Below, one piece after another: positions 12,168-25,043 of a stretch of 64,000 nucleotides of DNA. The notes beneath the pieces were generated by a model. That model made no database searches and was not told where the DNA came from. It was given only the letters and a program-made list of their open reading frames with translations. How positions within the stretch are numbered: the stretch's first letter is position 1; each line of letters begins with the position of its first letter. A program made the position numbers and the translations under genes. Source of the stretch: Cocos nucifera. Lineage: Eukaryota > Streptophyta > Magnoliopsida > Arecales > Arecaceae. Location: positions 62,001 through 126,000 of the forward strand of contig QRFJ01003341.1 in NCBI GenBank assembly GCA_006176705.1. The letters run 5' to 3'.

Positions 12168-12443
12168 TAGAATGATATCAAATATCCTATCTTGCACTTG
12201 AGTTCGTAGAACTCCTTAGTTTCGAGGCCTGGGTCGGTCAAGTTCTTCTTTTCCATCGATCTTCTAAAGATTAACGTCACCCTGATAAAAAATTAAAGGT
12301 GATAGCAATGTAGAATATGCTGAGTCTTTGGTTCTTTAGTCTGATCTATGGCTCCAGTACTATGATAGAACTGGACCATCAGTGGAGGGTGCCACTACCA
12401 ATCTGCTAATGAACCTCAGCAACTATACAGCTTACATGGCAGC
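12156..12443 (-). pseudogene. E2 RNase H, C-terminal part
   Basis: Minus-strand sequence matching the last part of copia RNase H in E1 (6244-6600), ending at the PPT. It is full of stops. It breaks at 12443 in the middle of the domain; the continuation is at 46748, beyond E3. GCAGC at 12439-12443 is the left E3 target-site copy. Confidence 0.7.
12439..12443 (+). other. Left target-site duplication of E3 (GCAGC)
   Basis: GCAGC precedes the E3 5' LTR and recurs directly after the 3' LTR at 46743-46747. Joining the two sides restores continuous E2 RNase H sequence. Confidence 0.9.
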
Positions 12444-14980
12444 TATTGGGAATGTATCCCAAAGCCAATCATCAGTCTGTTGATGGTTGGGTCATATATT
12501 TATAATTATATATAAATTATAAATTAATAAAAGTTATTTTGATATTTTTTATCATAAATTTTATTATCTTCTAATGAACTTCTGTGTTGTGATGAAGTCT
12601 TTAGGACTATCTAGATTCGATAAAGGAGGATTTATCATTTAGTCCTTAAATAGTTCATGACCAAATAAAACATTATTACTTAGGATGACAACATTTATCA
12701 AGTATAGGTCATTATGTGCCATATAGGTTGGTTGTCCTCATAACCAAAGAGTGTTAAGACACTGATATGGCATGCAAGCGAGATGTATGGATACATCTGC
12801 ACTGAACGTGACCAACTTCGGAGCTTTTCTCCTGTCAAGTAACTTCAATGGAATATGAGTATAAATGTCCCTTTGATCTGAGATCACCATGGTGACTTTC
12901 AAGCAACTCGCTGTATTTTGGTGTCGGACTATCTAAATTTCTAATTTAGTGATGGAAGATTTTTAGGCACAGTCAATACTTGTGGAGTCGGTGCGTGTAT
13001 CAAGATGGAATTGACCACTTCTGATTTTAGGAGCTATTTTCAATTATGTTCTAATTTAGTAAAACCTTGGCCAGGATAGTCTTAGTGAAGAGTCATAGGA
13101 CTAATTACTTTGAGACACGACATGGATGTATTTTCTAAGATTGATAGTCTAACCCTGAGTCATCTATTACACAGAGATCATAGGGATGAATTATACGATA
13201 ACCATATTTGCGTAGGTTCTGAATGTTGCGATTACGATTATTCAACCTATCCGAACGTCGGGTATCATTGTTAGATGGTCACTTCGATTAGTATAGAAAT
13301 TGGTTTCTGTTCTACCAACTTAGGTTCAGACCTACGGGGTCACACACATTAGGAGTTTCTACCTGATCTGATGGCTGATCAAGAGTTTCATTGGTCTGGA
13401 ACTCTATGGTTAAGAGTCTCACTGGACTGGAACTTTGTGACCAAGAGTCCTACTGAACTGAAACTCTGAGTCCTACTTATCTGAGACTCTCTGATCAAGA
13501 ATTCCATTAGTTTGAAACTTTATGGTCAAGAGTCCCACTGGACTGGGACTCTATGACCAAGAGTCCTACTGAACTAAAACTTTGAATCCTACTTGTCTGG
13601 GACTCTCTGATCATGAGTCCTAATAATCTAGGACACTATGGTCAAGAGTCCCACTAGACTAGGACTCTGTGACCAAGAATCCTACTAGATTGAGACTTTG
13701 AAATCTACTCGTCTGGAACTCTCTGATCAAAAATTTCACTAGTCTGAGATTCTATGATCGTGAGTTTGAATCATTTGGGACACTGGGTTCAAGAGTTCTA
13801 CTGATTTAGGATCTTTCAAGAGTTTCATGTTGATAGGACTCTATTGCCCAGTAACCCATTTGATTTGGACTCAGATATTTTTTGGATGATTAATTAGCAA
13901 TTTGATTGCTAATTAGCTCAATTTGATTGACCGATGAGGATTTGATCAAGTCCGATTGAATTTGATTTGATTGAATTTGACCCGATTAGATCATGAGATG
14001 ACCTAATCGCTATGGGAGTTTTGATCCTAATTTGATCAGGACGTAGATCTAATTAATTTCTAATTTGATTAAAATTTTATTGAATTAGGCTAAGCCTAAT
14101 TTGGTTAGATTTAATCTAGTTTAATTGGATCTAAACTAATTAGTTTGGTTGAAACCAATTAGGACCAAGTCAAATGAATTTTGAATTCAAATTCTCCCAT
14201 GTGCCCACCATTTTTGACTTTTACACTCTGCTTCCCATGCCCTCCCTTTTGTTTGTCAAATATTTTTTGAGAAATAAAAATATGCATGCAGAAGGAGAGT
14301 CCTTTTATGTGTTAAACACAAGGGAGGGGATGTTGGATAAGGATAAGAGGCTTATTTGATTTTTGAAATTAAGTAAGTGGTTAAAACATCTCAACCACTC
14401 GACTCTTATCATTTTCCATGCGATTTTCTCATGGTATTCACATCAATAAATTATGAGAATTTTTGTGCATGTAGGAGAATGGGTTAGCATTACATGGTAA
14501 AAATTTTAGAGTGTTTAGGCATCAATTCTGAGCAAAAAAAATCTTGAAGTGAAGAAAGTATACGATCGATCGAATCGACCATGATCAGCCATCGAAGGTT
14601 CCGACGAGGAGCTAGTACTCCAGTGGATCTGATCGAGATTAGGAGCTCCGTGTGGACCAACCATAGAGATCGGACACATGTGCGGCTATGACGTGATACC
14701 AGAATATTATTCGATAGACTCAGATTATGATGATCGACTACCCACGAAAAGATATTATGTTCTAAACACGTAGATGTAGTAAATAGTTTATTACATAGTT
14801 TTATTTTCAGATCTATTATTGTATGCATGCATATTATGTTTAGATCCTAATGTGTAGAGTTAAATAATTTGATATGATCAATAGATAATTAATTAGATTA
14901 ATTATTTTTTATTATTTTATTGCTATTTTTAAAATATTTTTTGAAAGTAGCATGGCAAATCCTGTATTGTTTTCTTCAAA
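12444..14980 (+). repeat. 5' LTR of E3
   Basis: This 2537-base LTR begins TATTGGGAATGTATCCC (TG mutated to TA) and ends TTTTCTTCAAA immediately before the PBS. It aligns to 44224-46742. It carries the GAGTCC minisatellite at about 13370-13830. Open frames at 14174-14359 and 14490-14828 recur as related frames in the 3' LTR but lie in U3/R sequence and have no recognisable product. Confidence 0.9.
13370..13830 (+). repeat. GAGTCC minisatellite in the E3 5' LTR
   Basis: About fourteen imperfect units of roughly 30 bases with the core AAGAGTCCCACTGGACTGGG then ACTCTATGACC. The array is shared with E1 and with the other E3 LTR (45160-45610), with differing unit order. Confidence 0.85.
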
Positions 14981-14992
14981 TGGTATCAGAGC
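14981..14992 (+). other. Primer binding site of E3
   Basis: TGGTATCAGAGC directly follows the 5' LTR. This is the usual plant copia site complementary to the 3' end of initiator methionine tRNA. Confidence 0.9.
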
Positions 14993-16054
14993 AAGGCTCT
15001 TTAAACATGATATGCTTGCATATTTAGATTAATAATTTAAATTTAATCTAAATATTAATCTAATAATTAAAATAATTAGATCTAAAAAATTAAAATTTAG
15101 ATCGCACGGACTGCAGGTTGTCCTGTTGTAGGATTTACCCCTGCAGTGAAAAGATTATCCTGGTATGTTGCTGATCTATATCATTAATATTACTAGATTT
15201 GATCTAATATTTTTATGATTTAATTATATTAGACTTTAATCTGATTTATGATCATGAATGTATAATTAGATAAAGTTTGATTTATGATTTCATGATTATG
15301 TAGTGTACATAGTTTTAGATTAAATCCTACAACTAATGTTGTTTGTGAATTAAGATGATTTAATTTTGAAATGAGTCAACTCAATTGGTGAACAATGTTA
15401 AGTTGTAAAGAACCTTTCAAAATTAAAAATATTTTCAAAATGCTGAATCCTAAACCTCAGCCCATAAACTTATTTAAAAATTAACTATAATGATTTAGTG
15501 TATAGAATTGTGAATTAAGACTCTAAGTCATTAATCATAAACTTATGGATTATTGGGATAGCTGAATTAGGTCTATAATTTGGGTTAGACCTAAGATTAG
15601 TTAAAAGATAGATTAATTTAGATTAATTGGTCAAATCTAATTAAATATTAATTTAGATTAGGTCAAGGACTCTATAGACTCAATTACAGTAGTTGTAGTT
15701 GGTCAAGTCCATGCCTTTAACAAGGATCAAATGGACTTGATTCAAGATTACGCGGTCGAATCTAAAATTACTAGGTTGGTGAAATTAAAACTAATGAACC
15801 GGATGGTATCTAAGATAAGTTTGACAGTTTGATCAATGGTTTTTAAGTGGGAGCTACTCGCACTGATTCGATCTTTGATGAGTTAATGGCATATCCCTTC
15901 CACTGATCTCGTTTATCTGGTTATCCTGGAGAGTTAGATTTTGATTAGATCACTTGGTGATTCGGGCTTACCCATATTTATTAGGTAAATCAGTCTAACT
16001 GATTTAAGTGCTCCTAATGCCAGCTTAGATTAGATTCTTTTCTGACTTGGTGAA
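14993..16054 (+). other. E3 leader, part 1
   Basis: Untranslated leader between PBS and gag, continued at 30467-30859 and 33156-33404. No open frame of note. At 15803-15924 it carries a decayed form of the leader module also seen in E8: TGGTATCTAAGATAAGTTTG, then TGGTTTTTAAG, then CCACTGATCTCGTTTATCTGG. The donor-like GT has become AT here. GTGAA at 16050-16054 is the left E4 target-site copy. Confidence 0.7.
16050..16054 (+). other. Left target-site duplication of E4 (GTGAA)
   Basis: GTGAA before the left LTR is repeated at 30462-30466 after the right LTR, within E3 leader sequence. Confidence 0.9.
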
Positions 16055-17651
16055 TGATAGGAACGTGATGTTGTCGTTAAGACACCATGTTTATCAGTTT
16101 AATCTGACTTTTTAAAATAATTAAAAATACGTAGATAGCAGTGAGTCAGATCGAATTCATAAGAAAGATAGTATTTTTAAATTTAAAATCTTTAATTTTT
16201 TTAAAAGAAAAAGAAAAAAAATTAGACATAGAATTTGAAGTCAGAAATTAAAATTATGAAGTGAAAATTAAATTATGCAGAAAAGTAAACTTGGTACTAA
16301 GATCTACTAGTTAGATCTTAGCATCTACTTGCAGAAAAATAAAAAGTAATAATTAAAATATAGAAATTAAATTATAATAAAAATAAGAAGCTAAAATTAA
16401 AGTGCAATAATAAAATTTTTATTAATTAAAATTTTAAAATTTAAATACATAAAATTTTTAAAAAATAAAATAAAATAAAATAGCCTGATCTCTATCTTGG
16501 ATCGGCATGGGTGGAAAGATGGTGTAGAAGCCCAGCTTTTCTTCTCGACATCAGTTGCCTCAAAGCAGTCATTAACCTAGAGCCTAGCTTCACCCTATAC
16601 CAAAGCTTCACCTTAATCGGAGATATCGATTTCTAGAGGCCTAGGGTCCTTTTTATAGAACTAGGAGGGTTGAATATTTTTTTCTGGAGGCAATGTGGGA
16701 CTAAGGGCCATTTTAATCATGAAAATAGGAAGAAATTTGAGTGAAATTCGAATTAAAATAGCTCCTGAACAAATTCTGTTGAGTTCTTTTAATTCTGGCC
16801 ATCAGATGGTGATCCGATGCTTCCAAAAATACCAAAAATAGTTGTATAATGGCCTAGATCAAGTTGGATTAAATTCTGACCGTTGGATCACGCTTGATGA
16901 AAGAAATTAGGCTGTTGAACATGCGCCTAAGAGTCTGATCACTGTTAGAAGCTTTTTGGACCATCAGATCGAAGCTAGAATCAAGCGCTACCATCCGATG
17001 GCAATCTGAGTGAAATCAGAAACCAAATCAGAGTTGGAATAAACCTTGACCATCTGATCTTGACCGCAAGCAACCACCACCATACGATCACGCATTTACT
17101 GTTCCCATGGACCGCATGGACCGGTCGCACCGCACACTATAGCCAATCAGTGCTCCTATCACCGAGTGAAAAGACTAGATTGCTTTATAAGCCGCGATGG
17201 ATTTTCTGTAAACCTTTTAAGGGTCTAGATCCACCATGAGGCAAGCTTTGATTCACTCATTTTTACTGAGCTGGCGGTTCACACTATGCTATAGACCGAT
17301 GGGTGGTTTCTCGGCTAGCATGGCTGGCTTGGCATGCTGGCTTGGTCGGTTTGGCTTGACTCAAGCCGACTGAGCCATATGTTATTTTTTTATTTAATTT
17401 TTTTAGAAATTCATATTTTTTTATTTTAGCTCCATTTTGCTCAAAACTTATTTCATTGTGATAAAAAAAAGCTCTTTCCATTGATATTAAAATTTTATTT
17501 TTTTATTTTTATTATTTTTTAATTAATTTTTTTAATTAATAAAAATATGAATTTCTCAAAAATATGTATCAATTAATTATTAATTCTTAAAAATAAGCAT
17601 AAATTAATTGATAAATTGATGCTTTTATAGGTAAATTTATGGTATTTATCA
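16055..17651 (-). repeat. 3' LTR of E4
   Basis: On the plus strand it runs from TGATAGGAACG to ATTTATCA, 1597 bases, the same length as its partner at 28865-30461. On the minus strand a TATA-like box (TATAAAAAGG) lies at 16657-16648. CpG sites that are intact in E7 are often TG or CA here. Confidence 0.9.
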
Positions 17652-17670
17652 CACCCTCCAACTTAAGCTT
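17652..17670 (-). other. Polypurine tract of E4
   Basis: CACCCTCCAACTTAAGC on the plus strand is purine-rich on the minus strand (AAGTTGGAGGGTG) and abuts the LTR. E7 has the less mutated form with six G in a row at 37397-37409. Confidence 0.75.
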
Positions 17671-18880
17671 TGCTAGTCCTCGAGTAAAGAGAGAATTTAG
17701 TTTTAAATATCTTTTAACTTTAGAGTTTCAAATTTTACCTAAGCACTTTTCAAAATGGTCATTGATATTCAGTAGAGCTTAAGTGAGATATATCATTGGG
17801 GTATTAATACTTATCAATAAAAAAATTAAGTAAAAAATATTAAATTTTTCTAAATTTTTTCTAAATTATCCTACCTTTATCTTTGATTTATCTAAACTTT
17901 CATATAGATAAGTGTATTGCTACTTCTGCCCTTCATTTATTAATTTTTATTTTTATATTGCCCATTTTTTGATATGAATATCATTGCTTACTTAGGCAAT
18001 GGGATTCGGTTACTCGATGGAAAACCTTTTTTTTTTTTTTTTAAACGTTGTACCACTATTAAGTGTCTTAACCCCTTAAGCTTTCTATTTGATCCATGTA
18101 GCGAGTCTTGGGCCAATGACTCTCAAACCAGTTGGCTTTAGGGCACTAGATATAGAATACCCTTTGGGCTTACTAGCTCGAATTAAATAGGCTACGAGTT
18201 AAGACTAGCTTTACAACGAGCTTCTTTGCCCTTCCCACCTTTCAATGCGAAACTCAATGCTTGCTTAGGCAAAGAGGCCCAGTTACTCAGTGAGAAGTAC
18301 TTGAAAACTATTTTATTTAATTTTTTATATGAAAACTATTTTATTTAATTTTTTTATATGAAGAAACGTATAGTTATCCTACACAAGCTTATAAAAAGTA
18401 GACTTTTCTTTGAGGCTAGTAGAAAAATTAGAAACGCTCAAAAAAAAAACTTTTTATGTTCTAGACTTAATTTTTTATCGAGTTTTCTTAATACTTGATT
18501 CCTCCATATCTCACAGATTCTCTGATCTGTGCATCAAATTTTTTTTAAAAATGCTTAGTTTAATTTGATTCTTAAGCATAATCAGGTATCTAAATATCAA
18601 ATACTAATTTTTTTGAGAACTTAAAATTTTAAACTTTTTATTTTTCTTCCTCTAACTTAATCGACATTATCTTCAATGGAGAAGAAAAAATAAATGGTGT
18701 AATAAAGAACATAGAAGAATACACCTGACTCAGTATATTTTTGATCCAGCACACATCTTTGAAAATTTGAGCTCTTCCTTCAGCTTATTCAAATTATCCT
18801 AAAAAGAAAATCAACTAAAAAGATAGATTAGACTAAAGAAAACTAAATATTGGGTTGCTTTCCAATAAGCACTATGTTTA
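17671..18880 (-). other. E4 3' untranslated region
   Basis: About 1.2 kb between the gag end and the PPT, conserved with E7 (37410-38640). It includes a T run at about 18025-18042, a repeated pair of CTTAGGCAA-type blocks near 17990 and 18270, and no open frame. In an autonomous Athila-type element pol would lie here; no trace of RT or integrase is visible. Confidence 0.6.
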
Positions 18881-20133
18881 CCATCTTTAGTGGGACACAA
18901 TGCAGCTTACTATCCCATGTCAAATATTGGATTGACAAATTCTAATGATTTTGGATTGCCAATCTTAGAAAGTTGATTTATAATCCCATTATTGATATAT
19001 TCATTATTAATTAGGGAAACATAATTTGTGACCCCATTCTCAAACCCATGTTTATTAAGAATTTCTCCTATTTGTTCTTCTAAAATACTCATGAATGAAG
19101 TTTTTGTATTAGGAGTTAAGTTTGATTCAATGGGTGCTGGAATGGTGACAAAAGGAGGTTTTAATTCTGGAGGTAAATTAATGTGATCTTACTTAAACAA
19201 CTTCATTGACTCTTCATCACATGCCTCTTGATTTTTGTAAGAAGAACCGACTTCCTGGGTTGAAGGGAATAGGACATTAGGTTTATAAGTCTCAAGTAAA
19301 TCATCTATTCTCTTTCTCTCTATTTCTATCTTATTTAAACTGGAACCAGCATTAGTACTAGTTCCTGACTCGGGTTCTTCTATGTGGTTAGTCTCAGTAC
19401 TAATCAATTCTTCTAAATTTTTATTTTGGCTAGCATCAGTACTAGCCTCTTTCACTTGGTCTTGGTATGGGTCCATAAGAATCCTATAGCTTTTAAGTTC
19501 AAGAATTTATTTGACATTCTCAAATTGGAGATTCTTAAGTGAGACATTAAATTGATAACTTGGTCCAAATAGTTGGTGGACATTAGGTGGGTTGTTTAAA
19601 ATTGGTAGGCTTGGTAGTTGATCTAGTTTTCTCCTCGTGTTAAACTCAACTAATTATCCTATTTGAACTTCTAGCTTGATCATAGATTGCTGTTGAGTCA
19701 AATCAATTGTTAAAGTTGGTTAAATCTATCATCAGCTAGATTGGTCTATTGAGGAGGTGGGTATGAGGGCTGATTATGATGTGGTGGTTGGAAAGGCTTT
19801 CTAGGTTGACCTCTATTATAAGTACAGTTCTGGTATTGAGGTCTATTCTGATAATTTTGCACTGATGGAGTTTGGGCCTGAGCCTGAGTTGGTTGTGATT
19901 TTTAAGAAAAATTAGGATGGTTTCTTCAGCTAGAGTTATATGAATTTGAAAATGGATCATTAACCGACTTGGGGTAGCCCTTAGCAGCTTGGACTTATTC
20001 TTGGATAAAAGGTAAAAACTGGGCAGTCATAGGACATTCACTCACATGATGGGTTGGGCTAGCATAGATTGAATAAATCTTCTGATAATTAGAAGATGAT
20101 GTGAATTGTGCAGAAGATTGTTGACCTAGGGTT
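18881..20133 (-). pseudogene. E4 gag, C-terminal part
   Basis: Minus-strand fragments at 19960-19736, 19476-19189 and 19092-18910 match the better frames of E7 (39796-38695). In order they show a Gln/Pro/Asn/Tyr-rich stretch (NQPSYPPPQ), then a DPYQDQVKEASTDAS stretch, an acidic/serine-rich segment, and MSILEEQIGEILNKHG. Frameshifts and stops separate them. The part between the nucleocapsid-like region and the end has no known catalytic motif. At 20133/26738 the gene is cut by E5; AGGAC at 20134-20138 is the target-site copy. Confidence 0.7.
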
Positions 20134-20138
20134 AGGAC

Positions 20139-22429
20139 TGAAGGAAAATCTGAAATTTCCTGGGTTAGGTTTGTTCAGATATGATTAGATCGAGAGGCAT
20201 ATTTCAAAAAAAAATTTCTTAGATCCTAATCAGATCTGACACTTTTTAGATTTGATTTTATGATCTGATAAATAAAAAATTAAATTAAATTAAAACTAAC
20301 TTAATTTTATCATGATTTTGGGTAATCCGATTACTCGTTGATGATCCTATGGAAGCTCTGAGGTTCTGGATCTAGCCATGTAAGTGCTTGGCCTCTACTA
20401 GTATCCACTCAGGCTAGATCTAGAGATCTTCTCTTTTTCTTTCTTTTCTCTAAAAATCAAATCTGGATCTAATTTTGAGGATCTTCAAAACTTCTTCTGA
20501 AGATCATCCATCGTCTCTGCAGCAGTGCTGCCTTCTTCCTTTTTTGTCAGCCTTTTTTTGCCTATCTTGCACTAATCTGAAGGCCCAACTTTCTTGGGCG
20601 TGGAGAGGAGAGAGAGGGCCAGATAGTGGCATGGAGAAGGAAGAGGGATAGCCTTGGGGCGTGGGCTAAGGGGAACTTATTAAAAAGTGGGCGCAAACAT
20701 GGTCTATTTATAGACTTTGCTGTGCCATGCAGTGCTGCATCACCCTGGCCAATCACGTTGCTTCATGTAATCAGATCTAAATCTGATTGGTGGGATGACA
20801 TCACCTGATCCAATCAGATGAAAGACCCATAGATTCATCCTAAGGTGGCACCTAAGACTAGTCAAAGTCTATAGGTGAGGGTCACCTAGTTTGAATCCAA
20901 CAAGCAACCTGGAGTCCCATTCGTATGGAACTCCAGCATCCCTATCCATGGGTGCACGCCATCCTAGGCATGCACCCTCTTCTTTCTAATTTTTAGAGAG
21001 GGGACAAGCCCCTATCTGCTCTCCAATAAGTGCATGACACATGGGCAGATGTCCAAGGATCAAAGGTCAATGTTTGACCAAGTCAAAATACAAGAAATGG
21101 CAGGTGATGAAAAATGGCAGGTGTTGTCTCAAATTTATCTCATAAATTAAAACAACCTATTTTTGACTTAGACAAGCTCCAGTCAAACTAGGTAAAGGTG
21201 CCTAAGTGAGCACAAACTCATTTGACTCAGTCGAGATAACTTTTATGATAGAAAAAGGAGAACGTTAGGCTCAATCGTGTGCAAGCATGATTTTCTTGAA
21301 CCTAATTGAATCTTATTCAAATCAATTGAACTAGATTAGTCTAATTGATGATATCCAGATCCAAACTCTTGTTTGTGTGATCCAGTTAGGTTCAGTTCTG
21401 TATGGTAATGGGATATGTCATGATCTCCATCATCGACATCATCGAAACTCCTTTCGATAGATCAGAATTCTTCTAATTCAGATAATTAGAATGATCGATC
21501 ATCTAAATCATTCTAGTTGCTCCCAAAATCCACCAGTGACACCTAACAGCATATGGTGGCAACCCATCAAAACTAAAAATGAACCTCTTGGTGCAATTAC
21601 TTGTGTGATTAAGTTCTTTTATCTTAAGCCCCGATCAGATTAGGGTTAAGGTAAACTCGTCAAACCCAAATTTCTATCACATGATTTAATCGTTCGATTC
21701 AAGTCCGATGTGAAAATCTTAATAGAAACTCTTTCTATTATATCACACTCTTCCATGGCCATGGGCTTATGGACTTGATTCTCATGATCATCATAGGGCT
21801 GCTCTTCTTCTATTGAGGTAGATAGATTCCATCTTGGTGCAATCCAATTCCTACAATGAACATGCTATAGCCAACATACACCTCAGGATTTTGAATGGCT
21901 AGGAGACCGAGTCATGGTGTAGTCAAACTATAATACCCTCAAGGTGAACTGCTGATGCACCTCAGGTCAAAGAACCAGACACACCACTGCAGCATCGAGT
22001 CAGTCATCGACGAGAAGGTAGACATCCTTAATGACTACTCGAAGGTGGTCACGCTCAGTGCCCTCGTTCTCTAACGAGTATCCTGTACTCTCGCTTTCAG
22101 GTGTCTCTACACCATAGACTCAAGACTCATCTACTAAAGAAGAAGCGATTATACACCAACCTTCTGGATCAATCACCATCCTCATGATGATCCTATGATC
22201 AAGAGTATTTTATGAGTTAATAAATGAAAATTCATGTCTTAAATTTTCAACTCTTGAAAATATGAATTATCATTACCATTAACTCAAGGGATGTATCACA
22301 GACACTAAATACACTTATGTGATAGAAAATAATCCATTTTATTATTTATAGCCAAAATTATAATTTTGCCCTTAGAAGTGTATTACAAGTGTCAGCCAAT
22401 TCTGGCTTCTAGGGCACACATATCTAACA
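20139..22429 (-). repeat. 3' LTR of E5
   Basis: This is 2291 bases, the same length as solo LTR E6, and reads TGTTAGATATGTGTGCCC at its minus-strand start. It is clearly more diverged from E6 and E8 than they are from each other. The left end is TGAAGG, against a TGTTGAAGG form in E6, so one or two terminal bases have changed. Confidence 0.85.
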
Positions 22430-22896
22430 AACTCCCACATGACCTAAAGCCAATTGACTATAAATCTGAGTCCCATCTTCTTAAGGTGGGCTTCGATCTT
22501 CTGCTGGCCCAATGGCTTTGTAAGCAGGTCTGCCATATTGTCTGCGGAGTCAACTCTCTTGACCTCGACGTATCCCTTCTCGAGGTGATCGCGGATAAGG
22601 TGATGTCGCCACTCGATGTGCTTGGATTTCTGGTGAGACCTCGACTTCTTAGCAAGGGCTATGGTGCCATTGTTGTCGCAGTATATAGGAATGGCATCTA
22701 ATGGCATCACTCCGATCTCTGTGGCAAACTTCTTGTACCAGAATGCCTCCTTTGCAGCTTTCGATGCAGCAATGTATTCTGCTTCCATGGTGGAATCTGC
22801 TATTACTGTCTGCTTGAAACTCTTCCAACTGACAGCTCCACCATTGCACAAAAATAGACTCCCAAATGTCAACTTTCGATCATCTATATTGGACAT
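22430..22896 (-). pseudogene. E5 RNase H domain
   Basis: An open minus-strand frame (22896-22444, about 150 codons) covers copia RNase H almost completely. Visible are the start SNIDDRKLTFGS, the catalytic-Glu segment TMEAEYIAASKAAKE, the Asp segment PIYCDNNGTIALAK, and a C-terminus in DHLEKGYVEVKRVDSADNMA then LLTKPLGQQKIEAHL. It ends with NWL-stop just before the PPT. In the intact protein this domain removes RNA from RNA-DNA hybrids during copying. It is the best-preserved RNase H in the window, but the upstream frame is broken. Confidence 0.85.
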
Positions 22897-22917
22897 AAAA
22901 TCCGAGTCTGTATATCC

Positions 22918-23956
22918 CTAGACTTGGAGTTCTCCATTGCCAAAGATCAATAACATATCCTTAGTTCTTCTCAAGTACTTAAGGATACATTTCACAGAAG
23001 TCCAGTGTTCTTCACCTGGATTTGACTGATATCTGCTTGTGACACTCACAGCATGGGCTATATCAGGTCGTGTACATAACATGGCATACATGAGGCTCCC
23101 TATTGTTGAAGCATAAGGGATCTTGCTCATGCGTTCTATTTCCTCAGGTGTGCTGGGGCACATCTTCTTGGAAAGATGAATGCCATGTCTGAAGGGTACC
23201 AAACCCCTCTTAGAGTTTTCCATGCTAAACCTCTTTAGCACTTCCTCTATGTACATCTTCTATGAAAGTCCTAGCATCCTATTCGGTCTATCTCTATAGA
23301 TCTTAATTTCCAGAATAAAGGATGCTTCTCCTAGATCTTTCATGGAGAATTCTTTAGATAACCATATTTTAACTATGGTCAACATGGGAATATCATTCCC
23401 AATAAGGAGGATGTCATCCACGTACAATACGAGGAAGACAACAGCGCTCCCACTGACCTTTTTGAAGACACATGGCTCCTCTTCATTTTTGATGAAACCA
23501 AATATTTTGATCACATCATTAAAATGAGTATTCCAGCTCCGAGATGCTTGCTTAAGTCCATATATGGACCTTTGCAGCTTGCATAACCTTGTGATCATCA
23601 TCACTGGATGTGAAACCTAGCGGCTGTTCCATATAGATATCTTCCTCAAGATATCCATTTAAGAATGCCATTTTTACATCCATTTGCCATATTTCATAAT
23701 CGAAATAGGCTGCAACAGCAAGCAATGTGCAAATGGATTTTAGCATAGCTACTGACAAAAAGGTATCCTGATAGTCAATGCCTTCGCATTGACTATAACC
23801 TTTTGCCACTAATCTAGCTCTGAATGTCTCCACATTTCCATCTGCACCAATCTTTCTCTTGAAGATCCATTTACACCCAATAGGTACTATACCTTCTGGT
23901 GGATCTACCAAGGTCCAGACTTGGTTTGAGTGCATCGAGTCAATTTCTGACTTCAT
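22918..23956 (-). pseudogene. E5 reverse transcriptase
   Basis: Three minus-strand frames cover the RT. At 23956-23552 are SNQVWTLVDPPEG, KWIFKRKIGADG and DYEIWQMDVKMAFLNG. At 23604-23260 are SIYGLKQASRSWN and the catalytic loop VLYVDDILLIGND. At 23256-22918 are RFSMENSKRGLVP and SLMYAMLCTRPDIAHAVS. Frameshifts lie near 23580 and 23257, and a stop at about 22917 separates the RT from RNase H. Residues around YVDD are intact. It was an RNA-dependent DNA polymerase and is now broken. Confidence 0.85.
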
Positions 23957-24192
23957 TGTCTCTAACCATTTCTTGGAGTACCTCTCAAGGGGACGAAAAA
24001 CTTTTTTTGATCTACGAGGTGGAGGAGGTAGTGACTAGATTGGCTTAACCTGATTTGGTTCCATTTGGTCCTTAGCTCGTTGCTCTTGTGAGACTTTCTC
24101 ATCGAGCTTGATCTGCTTTCCAATGCCGCTATCTTGAATAAACTATTTTTTAAGAAAGATGATATGTCGACTCACAATCATATTATGATCTT
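23957..24192 (-). other. E5 integrase-RT linker
   Basis: Degenerate sequence for the link between integrase and RT; E8 at 61995-62270 is the better copy. No other feature is visible. Confidence 0.5.
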
Positions 24193-25027
24193 CTAAAATA
24201 TAGAAAAATATCCTAATGACTCTTTAGGATATCCTATAAATCGAGCTCTGAAGGACCTAAAGTCTAACTTGTCCGTTTGTTGTCTTTTGACATGAGCAGG
24301 ACAACCCCAAATTTTGAGATGACTCAGACTCGATTTCTTACCATGCCATATCTCATACGGTGTGGTAGGAATGGTTTTAGAAGAAACCTTATTCAGCAAG
24401 TATATTGCAGTTAACAAATAGTATCCCTAAAAAAAAATCTGGGAGGTCTGTGAAACTCATCATGGATCAGATCATATCTAATAGGGTCCGGTTCCTCCGT
24501 TCTGAGATCCTATTGAGTTGAGGTATTTCAGGTAGAGTCCATTGAGAGATTATACCATTTTTCTTGAGATAGTCTAGGAATTTCCGACTATGGTATTCAC
24601 CTCCATCTAATCGAAGAACCTTAATGGGTTTTTCAGTTTGCTTTTCTACTTCATGTCTGAATTCTTTAAACTTTTCAAAAGCTTCAGACTTGTGTCTCAT
24701 AAGAAACACATATCCATACCTAGATGAATCATCGATAAAGGTTATGAAGTAGACAAAGTTGCCTCTAGCTGGCACATCAAATGGGCTGCACATATCTGTA
24801 TGTACTAGGGCAAGAAGATCCGTGGCCCTTTCCCCATGTCCTACAAAAGGGAGTTTAGTCATTTTGCCTTGAAGACAAGATTCACAAGTTGGATACGACT
24901 CAAAAGTCAATGGACTCAATAGCCCATTTTTCTCCAATTTGTTAATCCTATCTTCTGCTATATGACCTAATCTCAGGTGCCATAGATATCTGTCGTTTGG
25001 ACTATCCCTAGGTCGTTTGGCATTCAT
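24193..25027 (-). pseudogene. E5 integrase
   Basis: Two frames, 25027-24467 and 24417-24193. The first shows the HHCC-type zinc block (DRYLWHLRLGHIAEDRIN, CESCLQGKM), the first catalytic Asp (VHTDMCSPFDVPA) and a decayed second block where SDRGGEY reads LDGGEY, then SERRNRTLLDMI with the catalytic Glu. The second covers LLNKVSSKTIPTTPYEIW to KRQQTDKL. A stop or frameshift lies near 24440. Integrase inserts the DNA copy into the genome; this copy has lost bases next to the second catalytic Asp. Confidence 0.8.
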
Positions 25028-25043
25028 TCGTTTTGCTCGATAG

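Noticed and set aside
17652..18880. Possible env-like or pol gene between gag and the PPT of E4/E7
   Set aside because: No frame over 60 codons with any recognisable motif is kept in both copies; the stretch looks like untranslated sequence.
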